A program made the translations under genes and the position numbers. Source: Pseudacidovorax intermedius (GTDB lineage: Bacteria; Pseudomonadota; Gammaproteobacteria; Burkholderiales; Burkholderiaceae_C). From it: a stretch of DNA of 42,115 nt. Of this stretch, positions 26,101-38,100 are shown in pieces. Under the pieces are notes generated by a model. That model saw only the letters and a list, made by a program, of their open reading frames with translations. It was not told the DNA's origin and searched no databases. The stretch covers positions 1 through 42,115 of the forward strand of contig NZ_LDSL01000104.1 of the NCBI RefSeq assembly GCF_001476815.1, given 5' to 3'. Numbering within the stretch: the stretch's first letter is position 1; each line of letters starts with the position of its first letter.

Positions 26101-29100
26101 CTGCCCGCCGCCATCTTCTCGCCCATCAGCGCCAGGCCGAACTGAACGTTGTTCAGCTGCACGCCGGTGCCGCTGGCGCCGACGAAGCCATCGATGCCGG
26201 TGCCGCCGATGGTCAGCACGTCGACGGTCGCGGTGCTGCGGTCGGACAGGGTGACGGTCTTGCTGCTGCTCTTCTCGAAGGCGAAGTCGCCACTCAGCTG
26301 GGCGAAGCCGAAGACGTCCAGCGTCAGGTGCGCCGATGCCTGCATCAGCTTGCCCTTGCTGCCGTCGAGCGACAGGTCCAGGCTGGTGCCGGTGCCCGTC
26401 GCGACGGACAGGCTGGTCTTGTTCGCGCCGGTGTATTCGACGACGGCGTCGTTGGCGGTGCCGGCCTGGTTGACCGCGATGGCGATGGCGCCGGCCGACA
26501 GCGTCAGGCCGTCGACGCCCACGATCTGGGCGCTGGTGGCGGTCGCTTGCAGGCTGGTCCAGGTGCGCGCGGGCGTAGTGGTGCCTGCGGCCATGTGCTG
26601 GCTCATCAGGGCGAGGCCGAACTGCGCGTTCGTCAGGCTCAGGCCGACGGCGTTGCTCTGGCCGCCGTTGGCGCCGATGAAGGCGTTGATGTTGGTGCCA
26701 CCGATGGTCAGGACGTCGGCCGTGATCTGCTCGTGCGCGGCGTTCGCCAGCGTGACGGTCTGGTTGCTGCTCTTCTCGAAAGCGAAGTCACCGGAGAGCT
26801 GGGCGAAGCCGAACACGTCCAGCGTCAGGTGCGCCGATGCCTGCGTCAGCGCGCCCTTGCTGCCGTCCAGCGACAGGTCGATGCTGGTGCCCGTGCCGGT
26901 CGCGACGGCCAGCGTGGTCTTGTTCGCGCCGGTGTATTCGACCACCGCGTCGCTGGCGGTGCCTGCCTTGTTGACGGCAACGGCGATGCTGCCGGCCGAC
27001 AGTGTCAGGCCGTCGACGCCCACGATCTGGGCGCTGGTGGCGGTCGCTTGCAGGCTGGTCCAGGTGCGCGCGGGCGTGGTGGTGCCTGCGGCCATGTGCT
27101 GGCTCATCAGCGCCAGGCCGAACTGCGCGTTCGTGAGGCTCAGGCCGACGGCGTTGCTCTGGCCGCCGTTCGCACCAATGAAGGCGTTGACGCTGGTGCC
27201 GCCAATGGTCAGGACGTCAGCGTTGACTTGCTCATGTGCGCTGTTCGCCAGCGTGATCGTCTGGTTGCTGCTCTTCTCGAAGGCGAAGCTGCCCGACAGC
27301 TGGGCGAAGCCGAAGACGTCGAGCGTCAGATTGCCCGAAGCACGCGTGAGGCTGCCCTTGCTGCCGTCCAGCGACAGGTCGAGGCTGGTGCCGGTGCCCG
27401 TCGCGACGGACAGGCTCGTCTTGTTCGCACCGGTGTACTCGACGACAGCGTCACCGGCCGTGCCGGCCTTGTTCACCGCGATGTCGATGGAACCGGCCGA
27501 GAGAGTCAGACCGTTCACACCCACGATCTGCGCGCTCGTCGCGGTCGCTTGCAAGCTCGTCCAGGTGCGCGCGGGCGTGGTGGTGCCTGCGGCCATGTGC
27601 TGGCTCAACAGCGCCAGGCCGAACTGCGCGTTCGTCAGGCTCAGGCCAACCGCGTTGCTCTGGCCGCCATTCGCGCCGATGAAGGCGTTGATGCCCGTGC
27701 CGCCAATGGTCAGCACATCGGCGGTGACCTGCTCGTGCGCAGCGTTCGCCAGCGTGACGGTCTGATTGCTGCTCTTCTCGAAAGCGAAGCTGCCGCTGAG
27801 CTGCGCGAAGCCGAACACATCCAGCGTCAGGTTGCCCGAAGCACGCGTGAGGCTGCCCTTGCTGCCGTCGAGCGACAGGTCGAGGCTGGAGCCCGTGCCC
27901 GTCGCAACGGTCAGACTGGTCTTGTTCGCGCCCGTGTATTCGACGACGGCATCCCCTGCCGTGCCCGCCTTGTTCACCGCGATGTCGATGGAACCGGCCG
28001 ACAGCGTCAGCCCGTTCACGCCAACGATCTGGGCGCTGGTGGCCGTGGCTTGCAGGCTGGTCCAGGTACGCGCAGGCGTGGTGCTGCCTGCGGCCATGTG
28101 CTGGCTCATCAGGGCGAGGCCGAACTGCGCGTTCGTCAGGCTCAGGCCGACCGCGTTGCTCTGGCCGCCGTTGGCGCCGATGAAGGCATTGATGCCCGTG
28201 CCGCCGATGGTCAGCACGTCGGCCGTGACCTGCTCGTGCGCAGTGTTCGCCAGCGTGATGCTCTGATTGCTGCTCTTCTCGAACGCGAAGCTGCCGGAGA
28301 GTTGGGCGAAGCCAAAGACGTCGAGTGTCAGATTGCCCGAGGCACGCGTCAGGCTGCCCTTCGCGCCATCCAGCGACAGCGCGAGGCTCGTGCCGGTGCC
28401 CGTCGCCACGGACAAGTCGGTCTTGTTTGCACCGGTGTACTCGACCACGGCGTCGCCGGCCGTACCGGCCTTGTTCACCGCGATGTCGATGGATCCAGCC
28501 GATAGGGTCAGACCATTTACACCCACGATCTGGGCGCTGGTCGCGGTCGCTTGCAAGCTCGTCCAGGTCCGCGCGGGCGTGGTGCTGCCTGCGGCCATGT
28601 GCTGACTCATCAGCGCCAAGCCGAACTGCGCGTTCGTCAGGCTCAAGCCGACTGCGTTGCTCTGCCCGCCGTTGGCACCGATGAACGCATTGATGGCCGT
28701 GCCGCCGATGGTCAGCACGTCGGCGGTAATCTGCTCATGCGTGGCGTTCGCCAGCGTGATCGTCTGGTTGCTGCTCTTCTCGAAGGCAAAGCTGCCCGAC
28801 AACTGCGCGAAGCCGAAGACGTCCAGCGTCAGATTGCCCGAAGCACGCGTAAGGCTGCCCTTCGCGCCGTCCAGCGACAGCGCGAGGCTCGTGCCCGTAC
28901 CCGTCGCCACGGACAAGTCGGTCTTGTTGGCACCGGTGTACTCGACAACTGCATCGCCTACCGTGCCCGCCTTGTTCACGGCGATGTCGATGCTTCCAGC
29001 CGACAGCGTGAGGCCGTTCACGCCGACGATCTGGGCGCTGGCGGCCGTCGCCTGCAAGCTCGTCCACGTCCGCGCAGGCGTGGTAGTGCCTGCGGCCATG

Positions 29101-32100
29101 TGCTGGCTCATCAGGGCCAGGCCGAACTGGGCATTGGTCAGGCTCAGTCCGACCGCATTGCTCTGGCCACCATTAGCGCCGATGAAGGCGTTGATGCCCG
29201 TGCCGCCGATGGTCAAGACGTCGGCCGTAACCTGCTCGTGCGCGGCAGTCGCCAGCGTGATGGTCTGGTTGCTGCTCTTCTCGAATGCGAAGCTGCCAGT
29301 CAGTTGGGCGAAGCCGAAGACGTCCAGCGTCAGGTTGCCCGAGGCGCGCAGCAGGCTGCCCTTGCTGCCATCTAAGGAGAGGTCGATGCTGGTGCCCGTG
29401 CCGGTCGCAACGGCCAGCGTGGTCTTGTTCGTTCCGGTGTATTCGACCACCGCGTCGTTGGCGGTGCCTGCCTTGTTGACCGCGATGTCGATACTTCCAG
29501 CAGACAGCGTCAGGCCGTTCACGCCGACGATCTGCGCGCTGGTGGCCGTGGCTTGCAGGCTCGTCCAGGTACGCGCGGGCGTGGTGCTGCCTGCTGCCAT
29601 GTGCTGGCTAATCAGGGCCAGGCCAAACTGCGCGTTCGTCAGGCTCAAGCCAACCGCGTTGCTCTGGCCACCATTCGCGCCGATGAAGGCATTGATGCCC
29701 GTGCCACCGATGGTCAGCACGTCGGCCGTGACCTGCTCATGCGCAGTGTTCGCCAGCGTGATGGTTTGGTTGCTGCTCTTTTCGAAGGCAAAGCTGCCCG
29801 ACAACTGCGCGAAGCCAAAGACGTCGAGCGTCAGATTGCCCGAAGCGCGCGTCAGGCTGCCCTTGCTGCCGTCCAGGGAGAGGTCGATGCTGGTGCCCGT
29901 GCCGGTCGCAACAGCCAGCGTAGTCTTGTTCGTGCCGGTGTACTCGACGACGGCATCCCCTGCCGTGCCAGCCTTGTTGACCGCGATGTCGATGCTTCCA
30001 GCAGACAGCGTGAGGCCATTCACGCCGACGATCTGCGCGCTGGTGGCCGTGGCCTGCAGGCTCGTCCAGGTGCGCGCAGGCGTGGTGCTGCCTGCAGCCA
30101 TGTGCTGACTCATCAGCGCCAGGCCGAACTGCGCGTTCGTCAGGCTCAGGCCGACGGCGTTGCTCTGTCCGCCGTTGGCGCCGATGAAGGCATTGATGCC
30201 CGTGCCGCCGATGGCCAGGACATCGGCCGTCAGCTGCTCGTGCGTGGCGTTGGCGAGCGTGATGGTCTGGTTGCTGCTCTTCTCGAACGCGAAGCTGCCC
30301 GAGAGCTGCGCGAAGCCAAAGACGTCGAGCGTCAGATTTCCCGAAGCGCGCGTCAGGCTGCCCTTGCTGCCGTCCAGGGAGAGGTCGATGCTGGTGCCCG
30401 TGCCGGTCGCAACCGCCAGCGTGGTCTTGTTCGCACCGGTGTACTCGACGACCGCGTCACCGGCCGTACCGGCCTTGTTGACCGCGATGTCGATGGAACC
30501 GGCCGACAGCGTCAACCCGTTCACGCCAACGATCTGCGCACTGGTCGCGGTCGCTTGCAGGCTAGTCCAGGTCCGCGCAGGCGTGGTGGTACCTGCGGCC
30601 ATGTTCTGGCTCATCAGGGCCAGGCCGAACTGGGCATTCGTCAGGCTCAGGCCGACCGCATTGCTCTGTCCACCGTTGGCGCCGATGAACGCGTTGACGC
30701 CCGTGCCACCGATGGTCAGGACGTCAGCGTTGACTTGCTCACGTGCGCTGTTCGCCAGCGTTATGGTCTGGTTGCTGCTCTTCTCGAAAGCGAAGCTGCC
30801 CGACAACTGGGCGAAGCCGAACACGTCCAGCGTCAGGTTGCCCGACGCACGCAGCAGGCTGCCCTTGGCGCCATCCAGCGACAGCGTCAGGCTCAAGCCC
30901 GTGCCTGTCGCCACAGACAGGTCGGTCTTGTTCGCGCCGCTGTAGTTGACGACCGCACCGCCTGCGGTGCTGGTCTTGTTCACGGCCACATCGATGGCGC
31001 CGGCCGACAGCGTCAGCCCATCCACACCGACGATCTGGGCACTGGTCGCGGTCGCTTGCAGGCTGGTCCAAGTGCGCGCAGGCGTGCTTGAGCCTGCGGC
31101 CATGCGCTCGCCCATCAGGGCCAGGCCAAACTGGGCATTGGTCAGCTTCAGGCCGACTTCATTGCTCTGTCCACCGTTGGCGCCGATGAAGGCACTGATG
31201 CCCGTGCCGCCGATGGTCAGCACATCCACGGTCACGTTGCTGGCGTCCGACAGCGTGACGACCTTGTTCGCGCTCTTCTCGAAGGCGAAGTCGCCCGAGA
31301 GTTGCGCAAAGCCGAACACATCCAGCGTCAGGCTGCCCGACGCACGCAGCAGATTGCCCTTGGCGCCGTCCAACGACAGCGTCAGGCTCGAGCCCGTGCC
31401 TGTCCCGACGGACAGATCGGTCTTGTTCGTACCGATGTAGTTGACAACGGCACCATTGGCAGTACTCGACTTGTTCACCGCCACGTCGATGGCGCCGGCA
31501 GACAGCGTCAGCCCATCCACACCCAGGAACTGGGCGCTGGTGGCGGTCGCTTGCAAGCTCGTCCACGTGCGGGCAGGCGTGGTGGTGCCCGCAGCCAGGC
31601 GCTCGCCCATCAAGGCCAGGCCGAACTGTGCGTTGGTCAGGCTCAGACCAACCGCATTGCTCTGGCCGCCGTTGGCGCCGATGAAGGCGTTGATGCCCGT
31701 GCCACCGATGGTCAGCACGTCAACGGTGACGTTGCTGGCGTCCGACAGCGTGACGGTCTTGTTGCTGTTCTTCTCGAAGGCAAAGCTGCCCGACAGCTGG
31801 GCGAAGCCGAACACATCCAGCGTCAGGTTGCCCGAGGCACGCGTCAGGCTGCCCTTGCTGCCGTCAAGCGACAGGTCGATGCTGCTGCCCGTGCCCGTGG
31901 CGACGGACAGGTTCGTCTTGTTCGCACCGCTGTACTCGACCACTGCGTCACCCGCCGTGCCTACCTTGTTGACCGCGATGTCGATGCTTCCAGCAGACAG
32001 CGTAAGGCCATTCACACCGACGATCTGAGCGCTGGTGGCCGTGGCCTGCAGGCTCGTCCAAGTGCGCGCAGGCGTGGTGCTGCCTGCAGCCGTGTGCTGG

Positions 32101-35100
32101 CTAATCAGGGCCAGGCCAAACTGCGCGTTCGTCAGGCTCAAGCCGACCGCGTTGCTCTGGCCGCCATTCGCGCCGATGAAGGCGTTGATGCCCGTGCCAC
32201 CAATGGTCAGCACGTCGGCCGTGACCTGCTCATGCGCGGCATTCGCCAGCGTGATGGTCTGGTTGCTGCTCTTCTCGAAGGCAAAGCTGCCCGACAGCTG
32301 CGCGAAGCCAAAGACGTCGAGCGTCAGATTGCCCGAAGCGCGCGTGAGGCTGCCCTTGCTTCCGTCTAGCGATAGGTCGAGGCTTGTGCCCGTGCCGGTC
32401 GCAACAGCCAGCGTGGTCTTGTTCGTGCCGGTGTATTCGACGACAGCATCACCGATCGTGCCCGCCTTGTTTACCGCGATGTCGATGCTTCCAGCAGACA
32501 GCGTCAGGCCATTCACGCCGACGATCTGCGCGCTGGTGGGCGTGGCTTGCAGGCTGGTCCAGGTACGCGCAGGCGTGGTGGTGCCTGCGGCCATGTGCTG
32601 GCTCATCAGGGCCAGGCCGAACTGGGCATTCGTCAGGCTCAGGCCGACCGCATTGCTCTGTCCGCCGTTAGCGCCGATGAAGGCATTGACGCCGGTGCCG
32701 CCGATGGTCAGCACGTCAGCGTTGACTTGCTCGTGCGCAGTGTTCGCCAGCGTGATCGTCTGGTTGCTGCTCTTCTCGAAGGCAAAGCTGCCAGAGATTT
32801 GAGCAAAGCCGAACACGTCCAGCGTCAGGTTGCCCGACGCGCGTAGCAGGCTGCCCTTGGTGCCGTCCAAGGAGAGATCGATGCTGGTGCCCGTGCCGGT
32901 GGCGACGGACAGGTTCGTCTTGTTCGCACCGCTGTACTCGACGACAGCGTCACCGGCCGTGCCGGCCTTGTTCACCGCGATGTCGATGGAACCGGCCGAC
33001 AGCGTCAGGCCGTTCACACCGACGATCTGGGCACTGGTCGCGGTCGCTTGCAGGCTGGTCCACGTGCGCGCGGGCGTGGTGGTGCCGGCGGCCATGTGCT
33101 GGCTCATGAGCGCCAGGCCGAACTGCGCGTTCGTCAGGCTCAGGCCGACCGCATTGCTCTGTCCGCCGTTAGCGCCGATGAAGGCATTGACGCCGGTGCC
33201 GCCGATGGTCAGCACGTCAGCGTTGACTTGCTCGTGCGCAGTGTTCGCCAGCGTGATCGTCTGGCTGCTGCTCTTCTCGAAAGCAAAGCTGCCCGACAGC
33301 TGCGCAAAGCCGAAGACGTCCAGCGTCAGATTGCCCGAAGCGCGCGTCAGGCTGCCCTTGCTACCGTCAAGGGACAGGTCAATGCTGAAGCCGGTGCCCG
33401 TCGCGACGGACAGGCTCGTCTTGTTCGCACCGGTGTACTCGACCACGGCGTCGCCGACCGTGCCCGCCTTGTTCACCGCGATGTCGATGGAGCCGGCTGA
33501 CAGCGTCAGGCCGTTCACGCCGACGATCTGCGCGCTGGTGGCCGTGGCTTGCAGGCTAGTCCAGGTCCGTGCAGGCGTGGTGCTGCCTGCGGCCATGTGC
33601 TGGCTCATCAAGGCCAAGCCGAACTGGGCATTGGTCAGGCTCAGGCCGACCGCATTGCTCTGTCCGCCGTTAGCGCCGATGAACGCATTGACGCCCGTAC
33701 CGCCAATGGTCAGGACATCGGCCGTGACCTGCTCGTGCGCGGCGTTGGCGAGCGTGATGGTCTTGTTGCTGCTCTTCTCGAACGCGAAGTCGCCCGTCAA
33801 CTGCGCGAAGCCGAAGACATCCAGCGTCAGATGGCCCGAGGCCTGCAGCAGTTCGCCCTTGCTGCCGTCGAGCGACAGATTGACGCTGCTGCCCGTGCCA
33901 GTCGCCACCGACAGCGCGGTCTTGTTGGCACCGCTGTATTCGACGACCGCGTCGTTGGCCGCCTTGGCCTGGTTGAAGGCGAGCTGCACGCTGCCGGCCG
34001 ACAGCGTCAGGCCGTTGACGCCGGCAAAGTCGGCCTGCGTGGCGCTTGCCTGCAGGCTGGTCCAGGCGCGGGTGGGCGCCGGCTGGCCGGTGACGGACTT
34101 CTGGCTCATCAGGGCCAGCGCGAATTCCATGCCCGTCAGGCGCAGGCCCACGGCATTGGCCTGGCTGCCGTTGGTGCCGATGAAGGCGCTGATGCCCGTG
34201 CCGCCGATGGCCAGCAGGTCGGTGTCGACCTGCTCGTGGGCCGCGTTGGCCAGCGTCACCGTCTGGCTGCTCTTCTCGATCGCGAAGCTGCCCGACAGCT
34301 GCACGAAGCCGGACAGGTCCAGCGCCAGGTTGCCCGAGGCCTGCAGCAGGCGGCCCTTGGCGCCGTCCAGGGCCAGCGTGACGTGGGCGCCGTTGGTGCC
34401 GGTCGTCACGTCGAAGGCCGTGGTGCGGCCGTAGTCGACGACGCTGTCGCCCGCGTTGCGCGCCTGATTGACGGCCACGCGGATCTGGCCGGCGGACAGG
34501 GTCAGCCCGTCCACGCCCGTGATGGACGCACCCGCGGCCGTCGCCTGCAGGCTGGTCCAGCTGCGCGCCGGCGTGGTGCTGCCGGTGGCCATGTGCTGGC
34601 TGATGAGGGCCAGGCCGAATTCCACGCCGGTGAGTTGCAGGCCCATGGCGTTGGCGCGGCCGTGGCCGACGCCGGCGAAGGCGTCCAGGCCGGTGCCGCC
34701 GATGGCGAGCACCTCGGCGCCCAGCACCTGCTCGCCGCTGGCCAGGGTGACGTCGCGGCGGCTCCTCTCGATGGCCAGCTGGCCGTCGACGGCAAAGAAA
34801 CCGGCCACGTCCAGGCTGAGGTGGCCGCTGGCTTCCAGCAGTTCGCCGCGCGACGCCGCCATGTTCAGGGCGACCGACGTGCTGCTGCTCGTGGCCACCG
34901 AGAAGGCGTGCGCGCCGCTGAAGTCCAGCACCTGGTCGTTCGCACGGCTGGCCTGGTTGATGGCGATGCTGAGGCCGGAGACCTGCATCGTCAGGTCGGC
35001 CAGGCCCACCACGCTGGCGCTGCCCGCGGTGGCGACCAGCGTGGTCCAGTGGCGCGAGGCATCGGCCTGCGAGGTGGCCAGCGCCAGACCGAAGTCCACG

Positions 35101-38100
35101 CCCGTGAGCGCCAGGCCGGCCTTGGCGGCGCTGCCGCCGTTCACGCCGACGAAGGCATTGGCGCCATGCGCGCCCAGCGTGAGCAGGTCAACGGCCAGGC
35201 TGCTGCCGTCGGCCAGCGTGAGCGTCTCGACACTCTTGTTGAGCGCGAAGCCGCCCGAGACCTGGAAGAAGCCGTAGACGTCGATGTCCAGGTCGCCCTG
35301 CACCTGCAGCAGCTGGCCCTTGGCACCGGCCATGTTCAGCGTCATGACCGTGCCGGTGCCGGTGGGCACCGCCACGCCCTGCGCGGCGTAGTCGATCACC
35401 AGCGCATGGGCCGGCACGCCAGGGGTGCTGTGCGTGTAGCCGTCATGCACCTGCGACAGGCCGGGCGTCGCCACCTGGGCCGAGGCCGTGACGGCCAGCG
35501 CGGCGACGTCCACGCCCGCCAGGCTGCCGCCGAAGCGCACCACCAGTTCCTTGCCGTTCCAGAAGGTCGCTTCGACCTGGGCGCCGGCGAGGGACTGGTT
35601 GATGGCGGCGTCCAGCGCCGCGTTGATCTCGGCGCGGCCCGCGTCCAGGGCGATGCTGCCCGTGGTGTAGGTCTGGCCGCCGTGCGTGAAGCCCAGCGTG
35701 AAGCCACCGGCCAGCGCCTGCATGTCGAAGACCACGCGCTGCGCTTCGGCCACCGCCGCCTGGCCCTGGGCCAGGTTGTAGGGCTTGGCCGTGGCATTCA
35801 CCAGGCTGCCGAAATGCGTGGTGAAGTCGGCGATGTCGGTGTTCGCCTTGGCACCGGCGAACTGGACGTCGTAGCTGCTGAAGCGGCCGCCGGAGGCGCC
35901 GGCGTTGTAGCTCACGCTCAGCTCGCCGGCCTGGAAGCCGCCCATGGCGAGCAGGGCCGCCTGGATGTTGGCGGCCTGGGTCGCGGGATCGCTGCTGTAG
36001 GCGATGGCGGCCGTCGTGCGGCCCGCATATTCGATGGTGAACGAGCCGCTGGGCGCCGTCTCGGCCACGGTCACCGTGCTGCGCAGCGCGTTCAGGGATT
36101 GGCCGGCCAGGCTGCCGCCGAAGCCCACCAGGAAGGCGCCATTCGCGTCGGTGGACACGGTCACGCTGCCGCCGATGCCCGCGAGTGCGGCATTCAGGGC
36201 CGACTGCACCGCCGAGGCGCCGGCGCCGAGCGCGATGGCGCCGGTGGTGTAGGCCGAGCCGTTGTAGGTCAGCGAGAGCGTGTAGCTGCCCGCGGCCGCG
36301 GTGTCGATGGCCACGCGCTGCACTTCGCCCAGCGCCGCACCGGCCGCGCTGACGTTGGAGGCGCTGACGTGGCCGAACACGGTGCGGGTGCCCACCACGC
36401 TGATGTCGCCCACGTCCGTGCCCGCCAGGGCGCCGCTGAAGCTGATCAGGTAGCGATGGCTGCCCGTCGTCTTCTGGTCGAAGGTGACGCGGATGTCGTT
36501 GGCGTTCGCGTTCAGCAGCTGGACCAGCGCGGCCTTGATGTTGGCGGCGTTGAAGCTGACGCTGTTCTGTGCGAAGAATTCGGTCACCGAGCCGGCGACG
36601 CCAGCCACCGACAGGATGTAGCTGCCCACCGAGGTGTAGGGCGTGTCGAAGACGATCTGCTGCACTTCGCCCGTGGCGGTGCGGGCGGCCGAGACTTCGC
36701 CGATGGCGATGGACACCGGCGCCGGCACCACGCGCTCGGCCTCGATGACGATCTGCTTGACCTCGCTGGTGCCTGCCGCGGCCTGCGCGTCGGTGCTCAC
36801 GGTGGCGGTGATGCCGGCGGCCGTCAGGTGGACGCCCAGCGTGCCCGCGGCCTGGCCGGCCAGGCTGCCGATCAGCTCGATGGCGAAGCCCTGCTCGCGC
36901 GAGCCGGTCACGTGCACGTTGCCGGCGCCGACCAGCGTCTCCAGCGTGCGCGTCAGGCTGGCGATCAGCTCGGCCGTGCTCTCGCGGCCGGTCAGCGTGG
37001 CCGTGGCATCGGCGCCGCCGTAGCTCAACTTGAGGCTGCCGACGGCGGTGGCGGGCAGCTGCAGCGTCCACAGCGCGTTCTGCTGGTCCGAGGTGGCCGC
37101 CGTGGCCGGCACCTGCACGCCGCGGTTGATGTTGACGACGAGGTTGGAGGCGGCGACGTGCACGTCGTCCAGCCCCACGAAGGTGGCCAGCTGGGCCGAG
37201 GCCTGCAGGCTGGTGAACTTGTGCGCCGCATTGGCGCGGTCGACGGCGAAGAGCAGGCCGAAGTCGGCATTGCCCAGGCGCAGGCCCAGCGCATCGCTGC
37301 TGCTGCGGCCGTTGACGCCGGCGAAGGCCGTGATGCCGGCGCCGCCCAGGCTCAGCGTCTGGGCCTGGATCTGGCTGCCGTCGGACAGTGTGAGCGGCTG
37401 GGTCTTGCTTTCCAGCGCGAAGCTGCCGGAGACATTGAAGAAGCCGAAGACGTCCAGGTCCAGATGGGCCGTGGCGAGCAGCTGCGCGCCGGCGCTGCCG
37501 GCCATGGCCAGCGTGACGTGGCTGCCGGGCCCGGTCGCCACGTTCAGCGGCGCGGCCTGCCAGTCGATGACGTTGCCGGCCGGCGCGCTGGCCCGGTTGA
37601 CGGCCACGTGCACGTTGGAGACCACCGCCGTCAGGTCGCTGACGCCGACGAAGGAAGCGGTGCCCGGCGTGCTCGCGTTGCTGGCGATGTCCAGCGCGGT
37701 CCACTGGCGTGCGGTGCCGGTGGCGCCCGCGGCCAGTTGCTCGCTGGCCAGCGCCAGGCCGAAGTCGAAGCCGTTCAGCGACAGGCCGATGGGGCTGCTG
37801 CCGGTGATGCCGGCGAAGGCCTGCACCTGGCTGGCGCCGACCGTCAGCAGGTCGACGTCGACCTGGCTGCCGCCCTGCAGCGTCACGCGGGCGCTGCTCT
37901 TGTCGAAGGCGAAGTTGCCGCTGACCTGCACGAAGCCGAACAGGTCCAGGTCCAGCTGGCCGGCGGCGCGGACGGTGGCGCCCAGGGCGCCGTCCAGGTT
38001 CAGCGTCGCGCTGCTGGCGGCGCCGGTGGCCACCGTCAGCTGGTGGCTGCCGCTGAAGTCCAGCACCACGCCATCGGCCGCGGCGCGGTTGATGGCCACG

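Larger units (their letters stand above)
19000..26206 (-). repeat. Diverged tandem units with calcium loops, C-terminal flank
   Basis: About twelve further units continue from the core with rising divergence and rising length: markers at about 25,708, 25,222, 24,739, 24,181, 23,548, 23,000, 22,390, 21,850, 21,285, 20,400, 19,785 and 19,140, spacings growing from about 485 to near 900 bases. The landmarks F-A-G-V-G, D-V-x-L-A-L/M and G-F-F-x-V/I-x-G-G-F-A/S-F remain visible. New features appear: repeated P-x-x-D-F-x-S-x-F strands (YVDFSTSFNGGF, TIDFASSFRSTGGF, YVDFVSTFGAAG) and, between F-x-G-x-G and the next strand, Asp/Asn-rich loops of EF-hand type. The unit near 20.4-21.3 kb is the longest and contains a Leu/Phe-rich segment (IKIDAGFNFNFTLPD). 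These units look like older or functionally specialised relatives of the core. Confidence 0.85.

Noticed and set aside
8526-28505. A 6,659-codon open frame on the plus strand, and a similar 2,597-codon one at 702-8,495
   Set aside because: Both lie codon-for-codon opposite the real gene. Their translations are low-complexity Arg/Ala/Gly/His/Val strings without domains, and their openness follows from the sense strand lacking TTA, CTA and TCA.
26206-33712. CRISPR array or satellite DNA
   Set aside because: The period is 501 bases with no spacers, always a multiple of three, and it encodes a conserved protein unit.
35410-37130. Insertion sequence or other mobile element interrupting the repeats
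   Set aside because: The segment is in frame, encodes five beta-domains and shows no transposase or terminal inverted repeats that I could see.
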